Assembly: GCF_013177675.1 (NCBI RefSeq)
Contig: NZ_CP042652.1
Span: 1,240,001 to 1,304,000, forward strand
Direction of reading: 5' to 3'
DNA length: 64,000 nucleotides
Source: Arcobacter acticola
GTDB taxonomy: Bacteria; Campylobacterota; Campylobacteria; Campylobacterales; Arcobacteraceae
Below the pieces are notes generated by a model that saw only the letters and a list, made by a program, of their open reading frames with translations, ran no database searches and was not told where the DNA came from. The position numbers and the translations under genes are program-made. This document shows, one piece after another, positions 20,783 to 29,523 of this stretch (its first letter is position 1; each line of letters opens with the position of its first letter).

Positions 20783-20783
20783 G
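20220..20783 (+). CDS. IS630-family transposase, catalytic part (orfB)
   Basis: 187 residues from the ATG at 20220, but the frame is open back to about 20163 (YSFKRARNTIFKEKKW), matching the normal joining region of the family. Catalytic acidic residues appear in YYFDESGFSL, VVILDNASIHTS and PPYSPELNKIEILWKHMK, the DDE signature of IS630/Tc1. Made together with orfA by frameshift it would give a full-size transposase of about 340 residues. Confidence 0.88.
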   Translation: MNYSSKKAQILNVLSWSAKDWIDTYYFDESGFSLDSNIPYYWSPIGKPVEIPSNRFAKRINVLGFLNTKNNHLFSKTTITKVDTQVVIDFFNDFVNQITKTTVVILDNASIHTSKLFKAEIEKWEKLGLQLLFLPPYSPELNKIEILWKHMKYHYHKLEAYLSFDNLHKHVKNLLAGFGTNYDINFK

Positions 20784-21151
20784 GTACTTACAAACAATAC
20801 TATTTGTTGATAGATTTTTTACAAAGGTATCTATTATATTTTCACTATTATCATTTGGAAATAAATTTAATATAGGTTGTTTGGTGAGTTGTGGAATAAG
20901 TTTTAATCCCTCTTCATATAAAAGTTCTATTTCTATTTCATCTTTAGATGAACCAATAGTTTGCACTACTTTATTATTTCTTCCAATTTTTTCTATTATT
21001 TGAACACTTATACTACCACTTGCATTTCTTTTTTTACGAATAAACATACAATATTATATCGTGGGTCACCCAACTTAAAAATTAAAATACCTTAACCATG
21101 GGGTTTATTAGATATTGTTTTATGCTCTTTTTCAAAAGTGATGAAGTCAGG

Positions 21152-21215
21152 AAGAGCTTGGAGTATGTTATCAAGAGTTTTAAAAAACCAAAAAGATGTA
21201 AATATGATATCTCCT
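21152..21215 (+). repeat. Target-site duplication, right copy
   Basis: Identical to 18362-18425; the coding frame of the MoxR ATPase resumes here and continues to 21545. Confidence 0.9.
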
Positions 21216-21525
21216 ATTATTTATGGAACTGTTGGTTATGGGGCTGCTATTGAATTTATTTCATTTATTAAAATTTATAAAACCTTGCCAAATATTGATG
21301 ATATTTTGAAAGGCTCTTGTGATGTGGTTCCAAAAGAACCAAGTGCTTTATATGCTTTATGTTCTGCATTATTAGAAAAATATCAAAACTGTAATCAAGC
21401 TGTAAATATTTTTGCTTATAGTAAAAAGCTTCCTATAGAGTTTGCAGTTATGTTAATAAAAGATTTAATTGTAAAAGATGAAGAGATCTCAACATTAAGT
21501 GAATTTGATGAATGGATTGAAAAGT

Positions 21526-22668
21526 ATGAAGACTATCTCATATAAAGAAATATTTGAGAAAATAAGAATAAATTTTTTATTTAATCATCCTTTCTTGTCA
21601 GTATTAGCTTTAAGCATTGAAACAAATTATGAAGAAAATAAAAATTCTGCATTTTTAACAGATGGCTTTAAAATTACAATTGATACAAAAAAATTAAAAA
21701 AATACTCAAAATATGAGATAAATTATTTATATGCACACACTTTACTTCATATAGTGCTAAAACATTCATATAGACAAAAAACAAGAGATAGTTATATTTG
21801 GAATAAATCTTGTGATTTAGTGGTAAATAATATACTTTACAGTTTTGAAAATATAGGAACAAAACCAGATGATGAACTTTTAGATTTAACTTTAAAGGAT
21901 AAATGTGTTGAAGAGGTTTACGAAATTTCATATAAAAAGAAAAAAGAAGAGTTAAGTAAAACAACTCCCAATGAAAAAGGAAGTGTTGATTCTTATGAAT
22001 ATGATAAAACAAAATTAGATTTAGATGAGGTTTTAATAAAAAATGAAAAAGCAAATCAAGAAAAATTGGATGGAATTATCGTGCAAGCATTAAGTATAGC
22101 TCAAAAATCAAAAAGTTTTTATGAGGGAATGAGTATAGAAATAGATAGTTTAATTAAAGCAGAAATAAATTTAAGTGATGAGTTAAAAGAGTATTTAATA
22201 AGCTCTTTTTTTGAAAAACAACTCTCTTATGAAAGACCAAATAAAAGATTTATAAGTAATGGTATTTATATGCCAGGAACAAAAAAATTAAATGATAGTT
22301 TAAATATTTTTATAGCTTTAGATAGCTCTTCTAGTGTAACTTTGGATGAGTATAAAAAGTTTTTAGCAATAATTGGTGAAATAGCAGATAGTTTTTATGA
22401 ATATACAATAGAAATTTTGCCATTTGATTTAAGTGTAAGAAGAGAATATATTATTAAATTTGATAGTTTTAATCCTCTTAGTAGTGATGAATTGTTAATC
22501 CCAAAATCAAATGGTGGAACAAATTTTGATGAGTGTGTAAGATATTTAAGAAAATCGAGTGAGCTAAGAAATGATAGTTTATTGATTGTATTAAGTGATG
22601 GAGAATTTGAATTAAATGAAACACTTTTATGTAATACTCTTTTTATAATTAGTGATAAAAAAATATAA
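21526..22668 (+). CDS. VWA-domain / DUF2201 metallopeptidase-like protein
   Basis: About 380 residues. The N-terminal part resembles the DUF2201 peptidase-like domain; in place of HExxH it has HTLLH (residues 71-75), so proteolysis is doubtful. The C-terminal 130 residues are a VWA domain with a full MIDAS: IALDSSSSV, GGTNF and VLSDGE. Such proteins pair with MoxR ATPases, here the disrupted gene directly upstream. I chose the ATG at 21526 since an upstream in-frame ATG (21499) lies deep in the ATPase gene. With its ATPase partner broken the module is probably inactive. Confidence 0.82.
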   Translation: MKTISYKEIFEKIRINFLFNHPFLSVLALSIETNYEENKNSAFLTDGFKITIDTKKLKKYSKYEINYLYAHTLLHIVLKHSYRQKTRDSYIWNKSCDLVVNNILYSFENIGTKPDDELLDLTLKDKCVEEVYEISYKKKKEELSKTTPNEKGSVDSYEYDKTKLDLDEVLIKNEKANQEKLDGIIVQALSIAQKSKSFYEGMSIEIDSLIKAEINLSDELKEYLISSFFEKQLSYERPNKRFISNGIYMPGTKKLNDSLNIFIALDSSSSVTLDEYKKFLAIIGEIADSFYEYTIEILPFDLSVRREYIIKFDSFNPLSSDELLIPKSNGGTNFDECVRYLRKSSELRNDSLLIVLSDGEFELNETLLCNTLFIISDKKI

Positions 22669-22683
22669 GAAAGTTTGAAAAAG

Positions 22684-23385
22684 ATGGAAGAGTTATTCAA
22701 TTTAACCTATAAACAAGAAGTAGAGGAATTAAAAGAAGAGGATGACTTTGAAGCAATTGGTGATGAAAAGTATCTAAATCACCCAGATATGGAAGCTAGA
22801 CTTTACTGGGCTTTTTGTAGGCCAAATGGCTCTTGTGAAATTCAAATTCAAGATATTGATCCCTTGGTGTCAATTATGGCATTTAATCATTCAAAATTAA
22901 ATGCTTTAAAAAGATTTTCTTTATTACATAAAGATGTAATAGAAAAAGAAAATCTAAGAGTTAAAATAAAAAATAGAACAAGAATGTTATTTAGAGCTTT
23001 GATAGATGATGATTTTTCAGAGTTAAATAAAGTTTTAGATATTGTTCCCGTATTTTTAGATGTGGCGGTTGACCAACTTAAAAATGGAAGAAAATGGAAT
23101 GATATTTTTGCTGATGAAATAGAAGCAAGTAAGTTTATAAAAAAAGCAGAGATTTTTATGGATGAATCATTTAAAAATGCACTTTATTTTAAATTAAAAA
23201 ATTATAGTGAATTTTCTTTAGAAAAACTAAAAGAACATTTAGAAGAAATGATAGAAAAAAAAGAGATGATTGATAATATAATATTAGATTATTATAAAAA
23301 TGAGGGAATTAAATACTTAGAAAAAAACAATCTTCATATACTTCAAAAAATGCTTATTAAAAAATTAACTGAAAAACTAAAGTAA
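22684..23385 (+). CDS. Unknown protein, third gene of MoxR/VWA module
   Basis: About 233 residues, acidic, mostly helical, soluble. Notable segments are EARLYWAFCRPNGSCEIQ near residue 35 and a lysine-rich coiled-coil-like C-terminus. It begins 15 bases after the VWA gene, with aagaaag as ribosome site, so it belongs to the same transcript. TTG at 22675 is an alternative start. I do not recognise a family; the context suggests an accessory or substrate of the MoxR-VWA chaperone. Confidence 0.65.
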   Translation: MEELFNLTYKQEVEELKEEDDFEAIGDEKYLNHPDMEARLYWAFCRPNGSCEIQIQDIDPLVSIMAFNHSKLNALKRFSLLHKDVIEKENLRVKIKNRTRMLFRALIDDDFSELNKVLDIVPVFLDVAVDQLKNGRKWNDIFADEIEASKFIKKAEIFMDESFKNALYFKLKNYSEFSLEKLKEHLEEMIEKKEMIDNIILDYYKNEGIKYLEKNNLHILQKMLIKKLTEKLK

Positions 23386-23404
23386 AACTCAATATAATTC
23401 TTTT

Positions 23405-23884
23405 ATGAAAAAAGATTTAATTACAAAAAATGGTTTCGAAAAAGTTGTTGAAGAGTTTAAAAGATTACTAAAAGAAAAGACTTATTGGGTAAAAGAGAAA
23501 GAAATAGCAGCACAACTTGGTGATAGAAGTGAAAATGCTGAGTATATAGCTGCAAAAGAGCAAATACGAAATACAGATAAAAGACTTCGTTTTCTTGATA
23601 AAATTATAAATACAAGTGAAGTAATCGATATCTCACAAATCCCACACAATAGGGTGAATTTTGGCTCAGAGATACAAGTTATGAATTTAGATAACGATGA
23701 GGTAAAAACTTTTATAATATTAGGAACACACGAAACAAATCCAAATGAAAATAAAATATCAAATAAATCTCCCCTTGGAAGAGCTTTTTTAGGTAAAAAA
23801 ATAGATGAAGAGTTTGAATTTAAAATAAATGATAATTTTTATGAATATCAAATAATTTCAATAAAAGAGTATAACTTTGAATGA
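23405..23884 (+). CDS. greB: Transcription elongation factor GreB-like
   Basis: 159 residues: an N-terminal coiled coil (1-75) and a C-terminal FKBP-like domain. GDRSENAEYIAAKEQIRNTD carries the acidic tip (Asp, Glu) that enters the RNA polymerase secondary channel and stimulates RNA cleavage in stalled complexes. NTDKRLRFLDKII is closer to GreB than GreA. The C-terminal SPLGRAFLGK is the conserved polymerase-contact block. It overlaps or abuts the methyltransferase downstream. Confidence 0.88.
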   Translation: MKKDLITKNGFEKVVEEFKRLLKEKTYWVKEKEIAAQLGDRSENAEYIAAKEQIRNTDKRLRFLDKIINTSEVIDISQIPHNRVNFGSEIQVMNLDNDEVKTFIILGTHETNPNENKISNKSPLGRAFLGKKIDEEFEFKINDNFYEYQIISIKEYNFE

Positions 23885-23888
23885 AGAA

Positions 23889-24809
23889 ATGAATATAAAT
23901 ATAGAAAAATTAAAGCAGATTATTTTAGATAATCTTGAAAATAAAAATGAAGAGTTTAAAAGAGTTTTCCATGGACGAGGAAATTCTTACAGTGATTTTA
24001 ACTATTTAGTAATTGATAGTATAAATGATATTTTATTAGCTACTTTTTTTGCACAAATTGAAGAGAATATTGAAAAAGATTTGATAAAACTCCTTGATGA
24101 AATTTATGCAACAAAAGGTTTTAAAAGCTTAATCATTCAAAGAAGATATTTAAAAGAAAATATGAATGAAGCTTTTAGGGGAAAACTACCTCAAAGTGCA
24201 ATTGCCATCGAAAATGCCTTAAAATATAATATTAACTTTTTTAATCAAAATATTGGAATATTTCCTGATATGAAAAAAGGAAGAGAGTTTATCCAAGATA
24301 TATGTAAAGATAAAAATGTACTAAATCTTTTTTCATATACTTGTGCTTTTAGTGTTGCTGCTATTAAAGCAGGGGCTTTTAAAGTTGTAAATGTAGATAT
24401 GTCAAAATCTGCTTTAACTATAGGCAGAGAAAACCATCGTATAAATAATCTTGATACAAAAAAAGTAAAATTTATGCCCTATGATATTTTAAAATCATGG
24501 TCAAGAATCAAAAAAGAAGGTCCATATGATATTATCATTATAGATCCACCATCTTTTCAAAAGGGAAGTTTTGCTGCAACAAAAGATTATGAAAAAATCA
24601 TAAAAAGATTAGATGAACTAGCGGCCAATAAATGTATAGTTTTATCATGTCTAAATGCTCCTGAACTTGACAGTGATTTTATAAAAAATATTTTTAGTGA
24701 GTTTGCAAGTGATTTTGAGTTTGAAAAGAGATTAGAAAATCTTGATACTTTTCCAGCAATTGAAAGTGAAAAAGCCCTTAAAAATCTAATTTTTAAAAGA
24801 GATAAATAG
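23889..24809 (+). CDS. Class I SAM-dependent methyltransferase (RlmI/RlmK-like)
   Basis: About 306 residues. The SAM-binding motif I is VLNLFSYTCAFSVAAIKAGA, followed by the acidic residue in VVNVDMSKSA. Motif IV IIIDPPSF is typical of RNA or amino-group methyltransferases of the RlmI/RlmK (COG1092) type. The N-terminal 110 residues are less typical and lack a recognisable PUA domain. The ATG at 23889 is preferred over a TTG at 23877 inside greB. The probable substrate is rRNA, but this is a family-level guess. Confidence 0.82.
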   Translation: MNINIEKLKQIILDNLENKNEEFKRVFHGRGNSYSDFNYLVIDSINDILLATFFAQIEENIEKDLIKLLDEIYATKGFKSLIIQRRYLKENMNEAFRGKLPQSAIAIENALKYNINFFNQNIGIFPDMKKGREFIQDICKDKNVLNLFSYTCAFSVAAIKAGAFKVVNVDMSKSALTIGRENHRINNLDTKKVKFMPYDILKSWSRIKKEGPYDIIIIDPPSFQKGSFAATKDYEKIIKRLDELAANKCIVLSCLNAPELDSDFIKNIFSEFASDFEFEKRLENLDTFPAIESEKALKNLIFKRDK

Positions 24810-24884
24810 TTCTAAATCAATATTTTATTACTTTATCTTAGATATAATCCCAAGCTTAAAAAAATTAATTAGTAGGATTCTTTA

Positions 24885-26102
24885 ATGGAAAGTAAAAATG
24901 GGATTATCGAAAGATATGTAAATGGTAATTTGGTAATACAAATATTAGTAGGTATAGTACTAGGTATTATCGTAGCAATGATTTCAAAAGATTTAGCTAT
25001 GTCTTTTTCTATATTAGGAACCCTTTTTATAAAAGCATTAAAAGCAATCGCTCCTATTTTAGTTTTTATATTAGTTGCAGCTGCAATTGTAAAAAAAGAA
25101 GTTGGCGTTAAATCTAATATGAGACCAATTATAACTTTATATTTTGTTGGTACATTTTTAGCAGCATTAGTAGCAGTAATTGCAAGTTTTCTTTTTCCAA
25201 CAAAACTTGTTTTATTAGATATTCCAACAGAACAATTAACTCATCCTGGAAATATTCTTGATGTTTTAAAAACAATATTATTTAATATTGTAGATAATCC
25301 AATAAATGCTATTTTAACAGGTAACTTCATCGGTATTTTAGCATGGGCTATTGCCTTAGGTTTTGCCATGCATTATAGTTCAAGTGAAACAAAAAAACTA
25401 TTTGAAGATGCATCAATTGGAATTACAAAAATTGTTAAATTTATTATAAAACTAGCTCCTTTTGGTATTTTTGGACTTGTTGCTGAAACATTTGCTCAAA
25501 CAGGTTTTGCATCATTGATAGCTTATTCTCAACTTCTTTTAGTTTTAGTGGGTTCTATGTTATTTGTAGCATTTATTATAAATCCACTTATTGTTTATAT
25601 TAAAATCAAATCAAATCCATATCCTTTAGTTTTCACATGTATAAAAGAGAGTGGTATAACTGCATTTTTCACAAGAAGTAGCGCTGCTAATATTCCTATA
25701 AATTTAAGTTTATGCAAAAAACTTAATTTAAATGAAGATACATATTCTATTTCTATTCCTTTGGGAGCTACTATTAATATGGCAGGAGCTGCTGTTACAA
25801 TTACAGTGTTAACTCTTGCAACTGTTCACACTCTTGGTATTCAAATTGATATTGGAACTGCACTTTTATTAAGTGTTATTGCTTCTATCTCTGCTTGTGG
25901 AGCATCTGGAGTTGCAGGTGGTTCTTTACTTTTAATTCCTCTAGCTTGTTCTTTATTTGGAATTTCAAATGATGTTGCTCTCCAAGTTGTTGCTATTGGA
26001 TTTGTAATTAGTGTTGTTCAAGATTCTATGGAAACAGCACTTAACTCTTCAACTGATGTTATTTTTACAGCTGCTTGTCATAAAAAAGATTCAGAAGTTT
26101 AA
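24885..26102 (+). CDS. sstT: Sodium:serine/threonine symporter SstT
   Basis: 405 residues with the DAACS fold: eight membrane helices and two re-entrant loops. The serine-rich loop [12 protein letters not shown] and the substrate/Na+ region [17 protein letters not shown] are diagnostic. The N-terminus [18 protein letters not shown] and [14 protein letters not shown] match SstT rather than glutamate carriers. It imports serine and threonine with Na+ across the inner membrane. Standalone gene with aggat before the start. Confidence 0.92.
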   Translation: MESKNGIIERYVNGNLVIQILVGIVLGIIVAMISKDLAMSFSILGTLFIKALKAIAPILVFILVAAAIVKKEVGVKSNMRPIITLYFVGTFLAALVAVIASFLFPTKLVLLDIPTEQLTHPGNILDVLKTILFNIVDNPINAILTGNFIGILAWAIALGFAMHYSSSETKKLFEDASIGITKIVKFIIKLAPFGIFGLVAETFAQTGFASLIAYSQLLLVLVGSMLFVAFIINPLIVYIKIKSNPYPLVFTCIKESGITAFFTRSSAANIPINLSLCKKLNLNEDTYSISIPLGATINMAGAAVTITVLTLATVHTLGIQIDIGTALLLSVIASISACGASGVAGGSLLLIPLACSLFGISNDVALQVVAIGFVISVVQDSMETALNSSTDVIFTAACHKKDSEV

Positions 26103-26213
26103 GAATCAACTTATAAGAATAGATAAAATGTATAGTATTAATCTAATACTTTTATCTATTTATTAGGAAAAATTGTTAAAATCGCGCACACAATATAATC
26201 AAGGGATTACTTA

Positions 26214-27458
26214 ATGGTAGAAAAAAATAGATGGCTTATGGCTTTAAGTGCTGTTGGCGTTCATATTTGTATAGGCTCTGTATATGCATGGAGTGTATAT
26301 GTAAAACCAATTCAAGAACAAATGGCTTGGAATTTAACAGACGTTACAATTGCATTTAGTATTGCAATTTTCTTTTTAGGACTAAGTGCAGCTTTAATGG
26401 GAAAATTTGTAGAAAAAAATGGTCCTAGAGTTTCAGCAATTATTGCAGCGGTATTATTTGGTTTAGGAACTATGGGTTCAGGCCTTGCAATAATGATAGA
26501 ATCAAAAGTTTTATTATACTTCTTTTATGGAGTGCTAGGTGGATGTGGTCTTGGAATTGGATATATTTCTCCTGTATCTACACTTGTAAAATGGTTTCCT
26601 GATAAAAGAGGAATGGCTACAGGACTTGCAATCATGGGATTTGGTTTTGCTTCTGCTATTTGGGGACCAACTATTAAAATCTTAATAGGAAGTGTTGGAA
26701 TTTCTGGAACGTTCTTCATCTTAGGTGCAGTTTATTTTGTAGTAATGTTTGCATCTGCACTTTATTTAGAAAAACCACACGATGAGTATTTACCAAAGAA
26801 ATTTGAGCAAAAAATCAAAGAGGGTAAAAAAGTTATCAAAGAAGATTTAGCACAATTAGGTCTAAATGAAGCTGTTAAAACTCCAAGATTTTATGGTCTT
26901 TGGATTATGTTATTTATAAATGTAACATGTGGTATTGCAATTATTGGAGTTGCTTCTCCATTACTTCAAGAAGTTCTTGGAATCTCAGCAATCGCAGCAG
27001 CAGCAGCCGTTGGTTTGATGGGAATCTTTAATGGAGCAGGAAGACTTATGTGGGCTTCTTTAAGTGATTATTTAACAAGACCTATTGTTTATGTAATCTT
27101 TTTTGCAACACAAATAGTAGCTTTTTACATGTTACCATCAATAAAAGAAATAGTTGTATTTCAAGTAGTTTTATACTTTATTATGACTTGTTATGGAGGA
27201 GGATTTGCTTCAATTCCTGCATATATAGGAGATATATTTGGAACAAAAGAACTAGGTGCAATTCATGGTTATATCTTAACAGCATGGGCAGCAGCAGGAC
27301 TTGTAGGACCACTAATTATCTCAATGGTAAAAGATGCAACAGGTTCATACTCTCAAACACTTTATGTATTTGCAGGATTCTTTGTAATTGCGTTTGTTGT
27401 TTCAATAGCAATGATTATAAATATAAAATCAGTTCAAAAGAAAAAAGTAAAACACTAA
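26214..27458 (+). CDS. OFA-family major facilitator transporter
   Basis: 414 residues, twelve membrane helices. GVHICIGSVYAWSVYVKP at the start and GFGFASAIWGP resemble the oxalate/formate antiporter (OFA) branch of the MFS. FNGAGRLMWASLSDY fits the conserved loop between helices 8 and 9. The substrate is probably a small monocarboxylate, such as lactate, formate or oxalate, but cannot be set from sequence. A terminator follows at 27466. Confidence 0.85.
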   Translation: MVEKNRWLMALSAVGVHICIGSVYAWSVYVKPIQEQMAWNLTDVTIAFSIAIFFLGLSAALMGKFVEKNGPRVSAIIAAVLFGLGTMGSGLAIMIESKVLLYFFYGVLGGCGLGIGYISPVSTLVKWFPDKRGMATGLAIMGFGFASAIWGPTIKILIGSVGISGTFFILGAVYFVVMFASALYLEKPHDEYLPKKFEQKIKEGKKVIKEDLAQLGLNEAVKTPRFYGLWIMLFINVTCGIAIIGVASPLLQEVLGISAIAAAAAVGLMGIFNGAGRLMWASLSDYLTRPIVYVIFFATQIVAFYMLPSIKEIVVFQVVLYFIMTCYGGGFASIPAYIGDIFGTKELGAIHGYILTAWAAAGLVGPLIISMVKDATGSYSQTLYVFAGFFVIAFVVSIAMIINIKSVQKKKVKH

Positions 27459-27465
27459 TAGATTT

Positions 27466-27492
27466 AAGAGTAGGAAAAAATTTCTACTCTTT
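27466..27492. terminator. Terminator between converging genes
   Basis: aagagtag (27466-27473) pairs with ctactctt (27484-27491), followed by a T-rich stretch on the plus strand. It lies between the MFS gene and the converging VTT-domain gene. Confidence 0.7.
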
Positions 27493-28159
27493 AATTTATT
27501 TCTTTTAAGCTTCTTCTTTTATCTATTTTCATAAAAACCATCCAAATAAACCAAAAAAGAATAGTAATTCCAAGTGCTGCGTAAATAGCAGGCATTGGAT
27601 TGTCCAAGTTACTAATAGATCCTGCATATGTTATGACACATACATATGGAATAGTTCCTAAAAACCATGCAAATAAAAATCGTTTTAAAGACATATCACA
27701 AGCGCCTGCAAGGCAAGATGAAATTTCTGGAAGCATAGGAACAGCTCTTGATAAAACAAGGACTAAAACACCATGTTTATTGAACAAATCTGTCATTTCT
27801 TGTTTTTGTTCTTCATTTGATGATAATTTATCTAATACTTTCATACCATATTTTCTTGATAGAAAATATCCAGTTAAAGAAGCACTTAATAGCCCAATAG
27901 TTGTATAAAATAAAGCTAATTCAAAGCCTATAAAATATCCAGCAAGTATGATAATAGTCATAGTAGGAACGGCAATAAATAAATCAATAAATAAAAACAG
28001 TACAATCAACGCACCTAATATATATGAAGGTTGCGATTTCAAATTTGTAAAAATCTCTTTGATATCCTCAACTGTAAGAATTCCTGTAAATTTTATAAGT
28101 AGTAAAGTAATAGTAAATATACTTACTAAAATTAAAATAGTTTTTATCAAAAGTTTCAT
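27491..28159 (-). CDS. TVP38/TMEM64 (VTT-domain) membrane protein
   Basis: 222 residues, five or six hydrophobic segments. The VTT/DedA core contains AGYFIGFELALFYTTIG, SASLTGYFLSRKYG and LVLSRAVPMLPEISSCLAGA, where the conserved Arg and Pro sit in the re-entrant loop. Members are linked to lipid (undecaprenyl phosphate or phosphatidylethanolamine) flipping and membrane homeostasis. Single gene; function beyond the family is unknown. Confidence 0.85.
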   Translation of the reverse strand: MKLLIKTILILVSIFTITLLLIKFTGILTVEDIKEIFTNLKSQPSYILGALIVLFLFIDLFIAVPTMTIIILAGYFIGFELALFYTTIGLLSASLTGYFLSRKYGMKVLDKLSSNEEQKQEMTDLFNKHGVLVLVLSRAVPMLPEISSCLAGACDMSLKRFLFAWFLGTIPYVCVITYAGSISNLDNPMPAIYAALGITILFWFIWMVFMKIDKRRSLKEIN

Positions 28160-28300
28160 TATATAATCTCTTGTTTTTAAAGATTATAAACACAAAAAGT
28201 TAATGAAGTGTATACCTTTATTTATTTGCTAGTTTGATTATTGTAGCATTGCTTGTTTAATTGTAATAATTGATAAATCCAAAAAAAGAAAAACATAATA

Positions 28301-28678
28301 ATGCAAAGTAATGAAATCACAAAAGAAAACATAAATAAACTTGTAGTAACTTTTTATACAAAAGTCTTAAAAGATGAAAAAATATCTCCTTTTTTTATTG
28401 AAAAATTGGGAGCAGATATGAAATCAGAGATTTGGCAAAAGCATATAACATTGCTTACAAATTTTTGGTTTACAATATCTTTCGGAAGAGGGGAATACAA
28501 TGGCTCACCATTTGCTCCTCATATGCAAATATCAGGATTAGATAGAGAATCATTTGAAAGATGGTTAAAACTATTCTTTGAAGCTCTTGATAAGATTTAT
28601 GTGGAAGATATTGCACTTAAATTTAAAGAAAGAGCTTCTATAATTGCTAGTAATTTTATGAGAAACTTATCTATTTAG
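28301..28678 (+). CDS. Group III truncated haemoglobin (Ctb-like)
   Basis: 125 residues. LVVTFYTKVLKDEKISPFF is the B-helix region with the expected Tyr. WQKHITLLTNFW carries a distal-side His, and FAPHMQI contains the proximal haem-ligand His. The layout matches Campylobacter Ctb, a globin that tunes oxygen and NO availability under microaerobic growth. It is monocistronic with a terminator-like hairpin at 28685. The H-NOX at 43911 is a second haem/NO protein in the window. Confidence 0.92.
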   Translation: MQSNEITKENINKLVVTFYTKVLKDEKISPFFIEKLGADMKSEIWQKHITLLTNFWFTISFGRGEYNGSPFAPHMQISGLDRESFERWLKLFFEALDKIYVEDIALKFKERASIIASNFMRNLSI

Positions 28679-28684
28679 AAATAT

Positions 28685-28713
28685 AGATATAAACAGATTT
28701 CTTGTTTATATCT
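28685..28713. terminator. Terminator between globin and SDR genes
   Basis: agatataaaca (28685-28695) pairs with tgtttatatct (28703-28713), an 11-bp stem between two converging genes, with a T-rich 3' side. Confidence 0.7.
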
Positions 28714-29395
28714 TTCTTACATCCACATAAATACCTGATTGGAATTCATCAATTCTATTAATCAAAGTATCTATTTTAATAACTGTTTCTTCAGGGCTTT
28801 GAACTATCCCTTCATTTAATTTTTTAGCTGATGTAAAAATCTCTTCATCTATTTCAAATCTTATATAATCTGTCATTGGTGTTTTAATAACTCCAGGAGC
28901 AACAGCAAGTATTTTTGTGTTTGTCATTTCATTTGAATACAGATTTACAAGCATATTTACGCCTGCTTTTGATAAACTATATGAACCCCAACCTTTATAT
29001 CCAGTTAATGAAGCTCCTGAAGAGATGAACAAAATATTTTTTACTTCTATTTTCATAAAAATATCAAGGAGTTCTTTGTTTGCATAAACATTTAAGTCAT
29101 AAACTTCTTTCATTTCATCTATTGATAGTTCTTCTAGTATTTTGATTTTTCCTAGCATTCCTGCATTTAAAAATACTATTTCAATATTGTTTATCTCTTT
29201 TATGAAGTTTGTAAGCTCTTGTTTTATTTTTGTAACTTGTGATAAATCAAAACTTTTATGAATAAAATTTTCATCAAAAATATCTGGTTTTTTTCTACTG
29301 ATTCCATAAACTTTATATTTTTTTTCTAAATAGTATTTTGTAAGAGATAGTCCAAGACCTGAACTACAACCTGTTATTAAAATTTTTTTTTGCAA
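28706..29395 (-). CDS. Short-chain dehydrogenase/reductase
   Basis: 229 residues, a classical SDR. The cofactor motif TGCSSGLG is at residues 8-15. NAGMLG and the active-site LFISSGAS...YSLSKAG (Ser, Tyr, Lys) are present, and PGVIKTPMTDY is the region after the active site. SRKK after the second strand suggests NADPH preference. It resembles benzil reductase or sepiapterin-reductase-like SDRs, but the substrate is unknown. Single gene. Confidence 0.9.
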   Translation of the reverse strand: MQKKILITGCSSGLGLSLTKYYLEKKYKVYGISRKKPDIFDENFIHKSFDLSQVTKIKQELTNFIKEINNIEIVFLNAGMLGKIKILEELSIDEMKEVYDLNVYANKELLDIFMKIEVKNILFISSGASLTGYKGWGSYSLSKAGVNMLVNLYSNEMTNTKILAVAPGVIKTPMTDYIRFEIDEEIFTSAKKLNEGIVQSPEETVIKIDTLINRIDEFQSGIYVDVRKI

Positions 29396-29523
29396 AATAA
29401 GCCTTTGTGGTTTTTTTTATTTTAGTAAAGCTTTGCTTATAATAGATTATATTTTAAACAGTTTACATAATATTTTTTTACATAATGATGTATAATTTTT
29501 TTAATTAATGCTTTGAGGAAAAT

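Larger units (their letters stand above)
18433..21047 (-). pseudogene. IS1634-family transposase, interrupted
   Basis: The N-terminal fragment runs from the ATG at 21047 (MFIRKKRNASGSISVQIIEK) down to about 20784. The C-terminal fragment covers about 19722-18433 and contains the DDE-type core: LFYDVTTLYFESE, PIVIADSGLLSKNN, and YSNLWHIERAFRISKTDL with the catalytic Glu. The fragments are separated by the IS630 element and would rejoin near CKYLL-IGPEL. The IS1634 core no longer makes a full transposase, so the element cannot move without help. Confidence 0.88.
18423..21151 (-). mobile_element. IS1634-family insertion sequence (itself interrupted)
   Basis: Bounded by the inverted terminal sequence cctgacttcatca at 18423-18435 and its complement at 21139-21151. 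It is flanked by the 61-64 base direct repeat. Long, variable target duplications are a known peculiarity of the IS1634 family. It carries one transposase gene on the minus strand, split by an IS630-family element at about 19725-20782. Without that passenger the element would be about 1.7 kb, normal for the family. Confidence 0.88.
17748..21545 (+). pseudogene. MoxR-family AAA+ ATPase, split by nested insertion sequences
   Basis: The left part (17748-18425) encodes a AAA+ N-terminus: Walker A GSPGIGKS, Walker B ILFLDELN, and CTPRAWSMLSRV. The right part begins at 21152 and ends at 21545. Both carry the same 64 bases (18362-18425 and 21152-21215), so one copy is the target duplication. Joining 18425 to 21216 restores an uninterrupted frame of 335 residues. 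MoxR ATPases act as chaperones that insert cofactors or metal and work with VWA proteins, one of which is encoded next. As it stands the left part reads on into the IS for 13 codons (DFIIRGTQ...), losing the sensor-2 region. Confidence 0.9.

Noticed and set aside
22684-23385. Possible assignment as a known MoxR-operon accessory protein
   Set aside because: No motif specific enough; left as unknown.
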